DNA from: Balanoglossus misakiensis
Lineage: Eukaryota; Hemichordata
DNA: 64,000 nucleotides
NCBI GenBank assembly: GCA_040954595.2
Contig: CM082580.2
Coordinates: forward strand, 11,594,001 to 11,658,000
Direction: 5' to 3'
The notes under the pieces are model-generated. The model was not told the DNA's origin and did no database searches. It was given only the letters and a program-made list of their open reading frames with translations. The position numbers were made by a program, and so were the translations under genes. Positions 54,225 through 64,000 of this stretch are shown here, in pieces (the first letter of the stretch is position 1; every line of letters starts with the position of its first letter).

Positions 54225-57200
54225 TTAAAGCTTCAAGTCTCGGTTGAAATCCAGTGGTTTGAAGTGGCTTTCCACAATTTCTGGCGTGACCTCTTCCACG
54301 GTTGCTGGCTTCCACTTTGGCGCGTTGTCTTTGTCGACCAGAAGAGCACGCACACCCTCGTAGAAATCATGTCCATTCTGTAAAGAAAAGAGTAAAGAAA
54401 TGTAGATATTCAATATGCATACAAGACTGTCGATCTTTTGCAGAGTGTTACTAATTGTCAACCATGTCATTCAGACTCGAGTCATTCTACTACCTACCAA
54501 AGTCGTGGCAACGTGCTTGTATATGACTTACCATGCACCCCTGAGATATTCTGTATTCCATGGTGAAACATTCAGCAAAGCTCAACCTGTCACCTTCTTG
54601 AAGTTGTCGCAGTGTAACTTTCATCGATGTAGGGGACATTGTTTGTAAAGTCTGAAACATATAAATTTTGATCAAGGATTTGCAGAAAATGCCCAAAGTC
54701 ATAATTTGACATGCGTGGATATAAATCCTGTATGTATAGATTAAATTGTCCATGGAAGAAATAGGTGATATTGGCTCAATCGAAGTACAAAGCTCCATCA
54801 AGGAGAAACTAATAACTTTTCACAATGCTGCCTTATCGTGAGTGCTTCATACCATATCCACAGACGTTAGCATGTATAGTATTACTTCATCTTACCTTCA
54901 GTTGTTTGCTTGCCCATTCACTGCCATCTTTCTTCAAGGCGTCCATGATCTCCTCCACAGTGGCACCACTGAACAATCGATCGATCTCCTCCAGATGAGG
55001 CTTCAGAACGAAATCTTTGTCCTTGTCAATAGTGCACTGAAATCAGAGAGAAGCATTTCTGAGTGGATTTTGTCTAACACACTCAGTCATTGGTTAATTG
55101 GCACAGTTGATTAACAGGTTCCGAGAATTAATATTTTGACTATGAATGTGACTGGTTGGACACGCCCTGAATATGCCACTTACCTCCTGGTGGAATTCAT
55201 CTAAAACATGACGAACTTGATTTTCATTTGGACTATCGAGACCAAGTAATGCTTTTTCCAATTCATCAAGCTGAAAGCAATGAATTGTTAAATTAAGTAC
55301 AAATTAAGTAAAAATTTAAGATATTTTCAGGAGTCACCTTGAAAATTTATGGATCAAAAAAGCAAATTATTACAAATGTACTCATAGAACTACGATAACT
55401 CTGAACCTTTGAACATGCACGGCTTCTGACAAAAGTGCACATAACTATAATTACCCGTTCATGGCCGACAAAATGTGTGGCTACACCAGCTTTGTGCGTG
55501 TCCCGGCCTCTTAACCTGAACCCTGACAGCGCCAGGTAGATTCCCAGTTTCCCACCGAGACGGGGCAAGAAGTATCCGCCTCCAACGTCTGGAAACAATC
55601 CGATGCCGGTCTCTGGCATGGCAAACAGTGTCCGTTGAGTCGCAACACGGAAGTGGCCATGTACAGAGAGGCCTACGCCCTGTCACGTAGAAAAAAAAAG
55701 ATGGATGTCAACATGAACACTTCCTAAAAAGCTTGTCGTTTTGGTATCAGTGCATCAAAGTGTACTTGGAGGCTTTTCACACAAAGCATGTAAATCTAGT
55801 GTAGTTGTCATAGTATGAATGATTCTGATAAAACTAGCAGTTCTGAAAGACAAGGGAAGTCCTGTGCAGAGAATAGACAGAACACAATATACAGTCACTT
55901 ACCCCACCCATTGTTATCCCATCAATCAATGCTATATATGGTATCTGCAGTGTGCCAATGGCATGATTCAAAATGTATTCTTCCCTGAAAAAATCGGCAG
56001 ACAAACGGTCTCCCTTCTTTCCGGCATCAGTTACAGCTAGAAACGGAAAGTCAAATGCATGTAGTTGTTAACAGGGGCTATGATCAAGTTAGGCTTGATA
56101 AAAAAAAATTAACTTTAACCTGTTTAATGCATTCCTATTTGAACGTAGTTGAATGTTTCATGCATGTTGATTGCAACCAACTGTACAGACAGTCTGCAAA
56201 AAGTGGTGGATAATAAAAGAAAGATGCCCGGTCCACCTGAGTGCCCTATATTCCAGTACAAAAGAACCAGCCAACAATGTAGAGACCGGCGACATTGACC
56301 TTTGCTCCCTGATTTCATCCACATTCCATGTTCTTACCTTTGATGTCACCTCCGGCACAAAACGCCTTTTCTCCGCTTCCTTTGATGATGACTAAGGAGG
56401 TCTCTCCATCTTCTTCCCATTCCTGTAAAGAGAAAACATCTCCAGTATAACCAGAAAGATATCGTCTCAAGTGCAACTTTGCAGAATGCTCAGCACAGTC
56501 CTGGAAGTTTTAGCACATTGCCAGCAATAGCTTTGTAGATTTTTAGCACTTTAAAAATGTGGTCAGGATAGTGTACTGTACAGTCTAGCTAGCTGTGTAT
56601 ATACTCACCTTTAATTTTGGATGTATCTTTCTGATCATCGACAGATTCAAAGCATTGAGTGCTTTTGGTCTGTTCAATGTAATCACACCTTTGTTGCTGA
56701 TCTTCTCCAGGATGACATCATCTTCTGCAGCAACTCCCGACATTGCTCTCAGCTGCTGTGTTAGCACTCGAACACGATTGAGAGCCTGCCTATGGAATGC
56801 ATTTAAGAAACAATATCAGGTATAGCTGCAATGATTGTAGCGGCCAGTGCTGCTAGGTTGACTGGTGTGCAGCATAACAGCACCCGCTACAATCATTGCA
56901 GCTATATCAGGTATACCATGGAGGTACTCTCTAGTACCTCCATGGTTGTACCTGGTAACATAAATAGCACAAACCCAAACCTGATGATCACGGATATTCA
57001 CTGGCAGAAACATGGAGGAACCTCCAATTTTATTTTACACTATCAAGCTAATCCTGGTGCATGCAATCTATATATGCGATCCAGAGACGCGGATCAACCA
57101 GACAGTACACCCGACCGCATCCAGACAACCTACATCTTCCAGTTCCAACGAGTACGAAACAACTTGCAAAAATAAAGTTCGCCATCTGAAATGTCTCATG

Positions 57201-57265
57201 TAAGCTATTTCTTCAATTTAAACACATCGAGGTACATACCTTCTGCACAATATTTGGAAAGACAT
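54225..57265 (-). CDS. HIBCH: 3-hydroxyisobutyryl-CoA hydrolase, mitochondrial
   Basis: Hydrolyses 3-hydroxyisobutyryl-CoA in mitochondrial valine breakdown; crotonase (enoyl-CoA hydratase) fold. Nine exons on the - strand: 57240-57265, 56609-56789, 56338-56422, 55903-56036, 55455-55679, 55184-55270, 54896-55036, 54532-54651 and 54225-54377. They sum to 1,152 bp, so 383 residues plus stop, against 386 in human. Family motifs visible: [65 protein letters not shown] and the C-terminal [23 protein letters not shown]. The Glu of MPETGIG and the Asp of FPDVGG correspond to the catalytic acidic pair described for the family. The chosen ATG gives a basic, acid-free N-terminus ([18 protein letters not shown]), as expected of a mitochondrial presequence. 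All splice phases agree. Confidence 0.95.
56821..56906. repeat. Inverted repeat, 23-bp arms, in HIBCH intron 1
   Basis: Arms 56821-56843 and 56884-56906 are perfect reverse complements (TATAGCTGCAATGATTGTAG...) around a 40-bp loop. A second hairpin follows within 10 bp. It looks like a small non-autonomous palindromic element. Confidence 0.85.
56915..56946. repeat. Hairpin, 14-bp arms, in HIBCH intron 1
   Basis: Arms 56915-56928 and 56933-56946 (ACCATGGAGGTACT and complement) with a 4-base loop. Adjacent to the larger inverted repeat and probably part of the same inserted element. Confidence 0.85.
57240..57265 (-). other. HIBCH: HIBCH first coding exon (26 bp)
   Basis: Very short start exon: ATG plus eight residues, ending AG/GTATGT on the - strand. 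It joins exon 56609-56789 in phase 2 and completes an Arg codon. The extended presequence has five Arg and no acidic residue. Chosen over the internal ATG at 56743, which would remove the presequence. Confidence 0.72.
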
Positions 57266-58090
57266 TTGACCTTTGTTCGTATACTATAAGTTGTAATATG
57301 TAAGAACATTAGATAACAATCGAAGACCTGAAGCTTCCAGGACACATGTCAGAGGTCAAGGGTCAGCAAGCTGCATAAGCGCCCTCTGAGTTAAATTTAC
57401 TTAGTTCTTCGTTTCTGTTTAGTTCTGTTGTTTAGCCAGCTATTTGACCATTCAGTGCTGAACAACGATGGAAAGTTGTTGCTGTTTTCCTGACAAAACA
57501 CCACAAATACCACAATTGGAGTTAAGGGCTATTGCCCCTTTTATTTCCCTGAATATATATGTACACATGAGTCCAGTTGTTGCAAATGATCCAAAACTGA
57601 AAGTAAAGGAAAACCGAGAAAAGGGGTCACTGGCAAGAGATGACGAATACAACAGCACTTGAATGAGGAAATATAAAAACCTTAAAAGCAAAACTATCAC
57701 AAAGACAGCTTCTAGTTAAAACTAAAACAGTACATATACAAGCTGAAATAATAGATTTTTTTAATAAGAGACTCTAAGAATGTGAAGTAAAATTTGACTG
57801 TAGTAAAACATAAATTACAATATTTACAGTTTTTAATAAATATTGTGTGTTTTTATCATTTGTACACCAGCTTCGTAACGAAGGCATCAGAATGTGTGCC
57901 GATTCTAATGATCAGAACAGACATTCTGGGAAGTGCCTCATAATGTTGCCATGTCACAGACATGGTGGCAATCAGGTCAAGGAAGAATCTTGTTCTTATG
58001 TCCTCTTTTTTTCAAAAGCTGGTGCAGTTATCTGATCTGCTTGTCAATTTGGGAAACAATGAAACACTGATTTGTGTATTTTATTTATCT
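57266..58090. other. HIBCH promoter region and CCDC148 3' region
   Basis: HIBCH and CCDC148 are both on the - strand. This stretch holds the HIBCH upstream region and the CCDC148 3' UTR. TTTATT at 57540-57545 (AATAAA on the - strand) is a possible CCDC148 poly(A) signal. No other gene recognised. Confidence 0.5.
57353..57365. promoter_or_regulatory. DR1 nuclear-receptor-type element upstream of HIBCH
   Basis: AGGTCA-A-GGGTCA, a direct repeat with one-base spacing, 88 bp upstream of the HIBCH start codon. DR1 sites are bound by HNF4 and by RXR heterodimers, which control mitochondrial and fatty-acid genes in vertebrates. The match is seen; function is inferred. Confidence 0.4.
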
Positions 58091-61000
58091 TCAGTTATTG
58101 TCCATATTGAAGACGGTTGACTCCATGTCTCGGCGTGGTGGTTTGAGAGGTTTCGTGGCTGCCAACATTTGTCTGGCGTACGGATTATTCTGCAGACCGG
58201 CTGAACGTAGCGCTGCGTCCAATTTGTGCCTGGGATCACTTGTGACCTATAAATTCGAACATTGAAAAGACTTTGTTTACCCTTTCACTGTATCAAGCAG
58301 TAATGACCTATTCACCTTTCAACATACCAGCTGGAGACTTCTTACTTGTCAGTCGGTGTAAGTCATGCATATCATCCATACAATGCAAGGCATTTTCTGA
58401 AATCTTTTTTCTTACCTGATTGCTGGAAAAGCCCGTCATTTCAAAGAGAGGTCGCTGTATGTTGATATCCTCCTCAACGTCTATTCCAAGTTTTGCATTA
58501 GATGCCTGCAAAAGACAGTGCTTTCTTAATAATGTGATCTAGGTTTTGACATTACTGTGGTTATCATGTCAATATATTATTATAACTGCAATAGAGATGA
58601 AAAGTGCACACAGAATCTATTGGTACATGCAATCAAGGACAATCCAGGCAGACTCTGAGATGTGTTGTCTCACTGTGTAAAACTCTGCATGCTTATTGAA
58701 TGACCTACCTTAGTGGGTTTCATAACTCTATACGGGTCAGCGTCTACGTGGACTTCAACCTAAGGGAGAGATGGCAACATACATGTGTGTTGAAATATGC
58801 CTGTGTAAACTCCAATTAAAAGCTAATTGCAATTAAATAGCTGTGGATGGTATCCCGCCGTCATTTCCTTCAAGCCATTAATTAGATTTGACATTGGCAC
58901 TGTACAGTACCTGATCTCGCAGCGCTTGAAGCCGACGTTCTTTCTCTCTCTCCACCTCTGCTTGCCTCTCAAGCTCCTCTTCTCTGGCTAGCAACTTCTC
59001 TTGCTGCAGTTGTTCTCGATACTCAACCCTGTCAAAGGGAAAGTTGTACGCCATTTAAGGTTATGGGTATTTTGCGTTGTGGATGATCAATTTTTTTAAA
59101 AGCATGTCAATGATTAACCCTGTCAACAAGAATAACCAAAAGTCAAAAGAAAAAAAATAACAAGTTAAAAAGACAGTTATTACATAGTTTTTCTTACCTT
59201 TCTTTATCAATTAAAGCTTGCTCAGCAAGCTGTTTCTGAAGCTCTACAAGTCTTTTTTGATCAGCTTCTGCTTTGGCAGCTCGGACATCCTCTATATGTT
59301 GATGGTATTCTCCGAGCTGAGCATAAATCAAGAAAAAATTGTGAGAATTAATTAGTACTGCTTCAAGAAATGGCTCTGCCAGCTGAAAATGGTGACATAT
59401 TTGCATGATGATGGTGATAGCAGACCAAAGAACACAGGGGTTTGGGACATAATGATGAGTACCCTTTTCCTTTGCTGGTCTCTGCGCCTCTTTTCCATCT
59501 CAGCTTGTCTTTTCCTTTCCTCTTTCAACTCTTCCTGCCTTGCCGCTTCAATCTCGGCTTGTAGTCTCAGCTCTTCCATCTTCTGATCACGCCAGTGTTG
59601 TACCTTGGTTATGCAAAAAGGAAATGCAAGTTTAGTTAAACCGAATATATGATTTTAAGGTTTTGGCTACATTATAAAGAGCATGGGCTTCACTGAAGGG
59701 TCCCAGTCTGCCTCGGCTTGGCCTGGTTCTTGTGTAAGCTATACTGTCTCCTTACTCATCATGAAAAAGGGGATGTGCTGTATGATAAGGCAAGATCACC
59801 ATGGTCATAATACGTGTAAGCCCCAGAATTCGAATTTCGAGTCAAATGAGGACTGTGACCATAGACGACTTAAAAAACCTACCTTTTCGTACAACTTATC
59901 ACAGATCTCTCGCTGTCTCTTCCGATTGATGGCAGCCACTTTCTCTAACTCCGCAGCAAGACAGGCATCAGCAAACACTGCCTTGGCTTTGTTCAGTAGC
60001 TCTGCCCTCGACTTGATCCACGAGTTGATCAACACTTTCCTATGTTCATCGTAGTATTTTTTACCTGTGTACCATTCCTCATGGGCAACCTGGGAGGAAA
60101 ATTTTAAAATTCACTTGGCTGTGATTTATCATAACGACATTAATACCAAGTCATGTATACAAAATAGACCCCTGTCAATTGCAATACAACACAGCGTAAC
60201 AAATACATACATACAGTTACATTCAACACATGTTTCTATTGTGATGCAAATAATCTAGTACTCTATCAGAAATTCCTGTAGGGAACACACAGCTAAGGGA
60301 GACTTGTTGAGTTCCACAGGAAATCTCTACCAAACCTTGAAGGACAAGACTACTGACCAACTCTGGCCTTGTTTTGTGAGGTAACTGTCTTTTCATCCGG
60401 TCAAGATACAGCATTCTAGAATTTGCCATGTCGTGTGGATACTGCTCCAAGATAGCCTGGAACAACAGGTGATCATCGGCGTCCCAGCCATCAGTCTCTG
60501 AACTGAAATACATACAGAGGAAGCTCTCAATTACACGCATGGAATTAAGATACTACTGGCTATGCTTTAGGTAACCTTTCCCGAACAAGTATACAAGCAA
60601 ACTGCGTTTCCATTATTAACAATAGAGACTGCCAGAAAGAAGCATGTTTGGATTCCTTCATCATTATCATGATTCCTGATCTGGATGGACATTAATACAT
60701 ACCAGACAATGCTTTGATGTCTCGCATCCCACTCTGACAGTTTCTCTCTGAATCTCTCATCCAAGTAGAGAAATTCACAGAGAACTGACTCCCTGAGATA
60801 CGGATCCGGGCATTCCAGTTCTTCTGCCTCGTCCGGGATGCCGTCCAACACCCACTTCTCATGCGCCGCAGACGCTTCCTTGAGAGTCCTGCGGTCCAAG
60901 TCCTGCTCCAAAGTGCCTCGCTCATCCAACAACCTGTCCAGAATCATCTTCTGTTGGCGTTTCACCGAGTTGACCGTTTTGGACACCCTGTCGTACTCCT

Positions 61001-61738
61001 CATAAACCTCTTCCTCTCCGGCCTTGAGTTCTTCCTTGTGGTCTTTCAGCCACACCTCCAGGTCCTCTCTCAGGTTGGCGATGGGATCGATGGTGGCCGC
61101 CGTGAACTGCTTCTGGTCGGCGGCCAGTTGCATGTCGAGTTCCTCGGCTTCAAGCATAAATGTAGAGATGGAAGACTCCTCTAGAGTACCATCCTGCATG
61201 TATACTTGAAGCTCTCTCTCCGCTCTCTTCCCTGCCGCCTCTAACCTCGAGTGCTCCTTCTGCCACACCATTCTATGCTGCTTCAACAAATGGTGCTCTT
61301 TGCTCTGCTTAGATACTTGAGCCAGTTTCTCAATCTTCATCAGGGACTGATTGGCCGCAAACTTCTTCTCAAAGGCAATGGCCTTCAGTTTTTCGTAGTC
61401 TACTGCTTTGTACTTGGTGCTTCCCATACCTTCCCTCATTCTGATCAGCAGTTTATCTGTTTTCAGACAAAGTCGACAGACAGTCACATCACCACACAGA
61501 AGCAGATGTGATATTGTTTGAATGGGGTGAATGCATCAAGGGGTGTTAACATACCAAATCTCTAACATAGCATAATCTAACAATGGAATTTTGTCATCAT
61601 AGTATACAGGATCAAATGCTTTATGTTTTAATTATGTGTGATCACTTTTATACACATACCCTGATCATCTGTTCTTGCAATCTCTCTCTTCCCACTCCGA
61701 TGTAAGCTAAGGAATTCCTTGTAGTCCCTGCCTGTCAT
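58091..61738 (-). CDS. CCDC148: Coiled-coil domain-containing protein 148
   Basis: Ten exons on the - strand: 61660-61738, 60703-61456, 60358-60502, 59883-60089, 59463-59603, 59198-59316, 58911-59028, 58709-58759, 58416-58505 and 58091-58246. They sum to 1,860 bp, so 619 residues plus TGA. Human CCDC148 is about 590. The start ATG (61736-61738) opens MTGRDYKEFLSLHRSGKREI. The large second exon encodes a charged helical body. Exons 4-7 encode long Glu/Lys/Arg/Gln-rich coiled coil (for example QEELKEERKRQAEMEKRRRD). The C-terminus ends KPPRRDMESTVFNMDNN, matching the conserved KPPRxDMESTVF end of the family as I know it. The biochemical role is poorly known; the family is linked to cilia and flagella by expression. 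An RFX-type X-box lies 377 bp upstream. Confidence 0.92.
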
Positions 61739-62114
61739 TGTGATACCTCCAAAATGGTAAAGACATAGGATCATAAGAACTCTCAACTCCTCAGTGTATA
61801 TCAATGAATATTGAAGTCCATTTTGTATTCATCCACCTGCAAACGAAGTCATTAAACCTGGTGACATGATTTCATTTTATCGCTGAATTTAATTTCTTCT
61901 GACTGACCTACGTGTACAATTTCATTAAAATGTCAATACCAGAAGTAGCCGGGCTTTACAGAAAATAATGATCCAGGTCGATCAAACTCGAGCTAAGGTT
62001 GGCGATGTAAACAAAAGAGGTCGACTAGGGGATCTAAAGTGTACGCTTGTCAAAGTTGAACTTTTCAATGAAGTCGTCGATCAACTAAACATTTGGAAGA
62101 CTGGAATTCACTGC

Positions 62115-62129
62115 GTTACCCAGAGCAAC
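62115..62129. promoter_or_regulatory. RFX X-box upstream of CCDC148
   Basis: GTTACC-CAG-AGCAAC matches the X-box consensus GTNRCC-N0-3-RGYAAC in both half sites. It lies 377 bp upstream of the CCDC148 start codon. RFX factors drive ciliary genes in animals, which fits the suspected role of CCDC148. Confidence 0.5.
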
Positions 62130-62184
62130 CTAAATAACAAACGATTACCTTGTTGTTATGACTAAGACGCCACTACATGGACGA

Positions 62185-62193
62185 CGCCATCTT
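62185..62193 (-). promoter_or_regulatory. YY1-type AAGATGGCG element
   Basis: CGCCATCTT on the + strand, AAGATGGCG on the - strand, the core of YY1 sites often found at transcription starts. Its orientation agrees with CCDC148 transcription. Could mark the CCDC148 start region. Confidence 0.35.
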
Positions 62194-62250
62194 GAATATC
62201 AAATTTATTCGCAAAGCACCATGGGTGAAGCCTGAGTTCATCATTAACAC

Positions 62251-62265
62251 GGGGGGGGGGGGGGG
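62251..62265. repeat. Poly-G run
   Basis: Fifteen G in a row in the region upstream of CCDC148. Confidence 0.9.
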
Positions 62266-62895
62266 ATTGAAAATTGCTTATTTGAGGTATAGAGTTTACT
62301 TGCTGAATTAAAAATGTAAATGACAAAGTAAGTAATTATGAAGTAAATTCTGCCCACTCAGATTTAAAATTCATTTGATGGTAAGAATTTATTAAACAAA
62401 TATCAGATACACATAATCATGATAATGATATTGAAGTCAACAATCAGCTGTACAAGATACAAAATACAATACAATACAATACAATAAAATATACAAGCTT
62501 CCAATGGTGGGTGACATAACTGCGAAGATGGTCAATATTATTTCACATTACATAATCACGGTGTATGTATTGCAGTCTGAATTTTATTTCAGTTCCTCTC
62601 CCTTTTTAGGAGTAACAAGAAAGTTCAATGATTGACATGATACCACAATGCAGAGTTGAAAAAAAATTGTATTGACAAATCTCAATCTGATTAAAATCTT
62701 AATTAAGACACCTAGGTTTGTATTCGTAACAATCCTCACCTCCCTTTTCTATGGTAAAGCTGGACCTCTACAGAAGCAAATAGGGGTAAAAGGGTCAACC
62801 CCACTATAGAGAGTCAGGAATGTTGACAATGAACTTTCACAGAGTACTTGACACACATTCCCCCCAAACCCAAGAAGAGACCAACTGTATCATTT

Positions 62896-64000
62896 CTAGA
62901 GTCTGTAAGAGTGTCTGTCTTTGCTATTTCGCACAGCAGCAAGAGTGGCTTCTCTTGCTTTCTCTTGGTCGTCTACACTGACACCCATTTTCTCTTGGAT
63001 ATTTCTATTGGCTGATCGCAAAAATGGATTGTAAGTCTTCTCATCACCAATGGTTGACGGGCACTGCAAGGAAAGTGATAAGATGCTGTTAAAAATTATC
63101 AATTACTTATTTCTTATGCATGATGTTTACACTCCAATTTACAGTTTACACAATATATCACGTTGAAAATGGAATCTGTCACTATAGCACCTTTGCTGAA
63201 AATAACAAAACTGAACTTACTGTCATGATTCTGTCTTTTCTTTTCTCTTCAACCCACTGCAATTTGTTCTGTGATGGAAACAAATCAGATATCAACACAG
63301 AGCTGTAATAGTACTTATATGTCAGTTGGGTCTATCTACAGAGATCAAAAACGACCAGTCTACCACGGTTACTCTTCTATTACTCTAAAGAAAACATTGG
63401 ACACACACAGGTCTATGCAAACCACTCCATGATATGCTAATCTAAGACGTCATTTTACCTGTAAGAAAGTATTCTCTGGTTCCACAGTAATGGCAAACTT
63501 CAAGTCATCCTTGGCATATTCATGACCTGTAATAAATGAATTATCATGCCCATAAAATGTGACATGGAGGTACTGTGATATGTGTGTCATTTTCACAAAT
63601 CCTATACAGAAATGAGACCTGCCTGTGTTTCTGAAAATATACTGATTCTGAAATTCAGGGTGATAGTTATGATTTTTTTTCTCAAGCTTTTTTATTTCTA
63701 AATTTCATAAATATCATGGAACTGCTTTTAATCTGCCAATATAATATTACCTGGCCATATTAAAGTCTCATCATTCAGCTGGCAGACAGCATCTAATGAC
63801 CTCAACATGGTCCGCGCACTTCCTTCAAACATTCGACCTGCAGGAGGATAAAAACAATGACCATCATTACACAGGAACACGTTGGCCAGAATGACTGTAG
63901 ATTGAGATATTGATGGACGTGGACGTGGCAAAATAATTGGCCAGGGTTACTTTTTGGAAATGAGGTGAATTATCAAAAGTATCAACATACCACTGCCTCC
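62896..64000 (-). CDS. PNKD: PNKD-type metallo-beta-lactamase-fold hydrolase (3' part)
   Basis: C-terminal part of a glyoxalase II-like protein; the N-terminal exons lie beyond the right end. Exons on the - strand: 63991-64000 (partial), 63751-63837, 63459-63526, 63221-63268 and 62896-63063, all frame-consistent and ending in TAG. Motifs: GRMFEGSARTML, ETLIWPGHEYA (the His of PGHEY is a metal ligand in glyoxalase II), FAITVEPEN, LQWVEEKR, then CPSTIGDEKTYNPFLR. The VEPEN..QWV..CPST.G.E..YNPFLR arrangement is closer to PNKD than to HAGH. PNKD proteins are mitochondrial or membrane-associated with weak glyoxalase II activity. Confidence 0.87.

Larger units (their letters stand above)
61739..62895. 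other. CCDC148 upstream region and PNKD 3' region
   Basis: No coding exon seen. Contains the X-box and YY1-type element, a run of 15 G at 62251-62265, an ACAAT pentamer run at about 62463-62485, and TTTATT at 62583-62588. The last is AATAAA on the - strand, a possible PNKD poly(A) signal about 310 bp after its stop. Confidence 0.55.

Noticed and set aside
54532-55679. HIBCH as a different crotonase (enoyl-CoA hydratase or ECHDC)
   Set aside because: The C-terminal [16 protein letters not shown] and PKWKP motifs and the total length are specific to the HIBCH subfamily.
56741-56743. Internal ATG (MSGVAAEDD) as HIBCH start
   Set aside because: It would remove the mitochondrial presequence. The 26-bp exon at 57240-57265 supplies a better start with matching phase and donor.
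62896-64000. Right-end gene as HAGH (glyoxalase II)
   Set aside because: The VEPEN, QWV and CPST.G.E..YNPFLR series fits PNKD better. HAGH remains possible until the N-terminal half is seen.

Overview
The window is animal (bilaterian) nuclear DNA: split genes with GT..AG introns of roughly 100-1000 bp, AT-leaning introns, microsatellites, and vertebrate-recognisable orthologues (HIBCH, CCDC148, PNKD). The very long MAM and LDL-receptor class A (LDLa) repeat proteins fit an invertebrate, and an invertebrate deuterostome such as amphioxus is my best guess. The species cannot be fixed from the sequence alone.

Layout. (A) 1-37103, + strand: the 3' part of one giant gene. I resolve 98 frame-consistent coding exons (about 5,763 residues) for a type I membrane protein. 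It has at least 33 tandem MAM domains, Pro/Thr linkers, one LDLa domain, a transmembrane helix and a cytoplasmic tail ending in an NPLY endocytosis-type motif. Its 5' end lies outside the window. (B) 37995-52685, + strand: a second giant gene, complete in nine coding exons (3,631 residues). It has a signal peptide, four single-exon LDLa domains, a 9,657-bp exon carrying 86 more LDLa domains in tandem, and a helical, probably coiled-coil C-terminus behind a furin-like RSKR site. No transmembrane segment is seen. (C) 54225-57265, - strand: complete HIBCH, a mitochondrial enzyme of valine catabolism (nine exons, 383 residues). (D) 58091-61738, - strand: complete CCDC148, a coiled-coil protein (ten exons, 619 residues), with an RFX X-box upstream. 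(E) 62896-64000, - strand: the 3' part of PNKD, a glyoxalase-II-like metallo-beta-lactamase hydrolase. It runs off the right end.

Genes A and B lie head to tail and are both built from extracellular adhesion or ligand-binding modules: A is a membrane receptor with an endocytic tail, B a soluble calcium-binding rod. A functional link is only a hypothesis. Genes C, D and E look like ordinary conserved housekeeping or ciliary genes. The main novelty is the architecture and recent evolution of A and B: a triplicated three-MAM super-repeat, recent tandem duplications that include introns, and a highly homogenised LDLa array with nested higher-order duplications and a seven-cysteine unit type. All exon boundaries were placed by hand from splice consensus, reading frame and domain continuity; coding lengths sum to whole codons in genes A-D.
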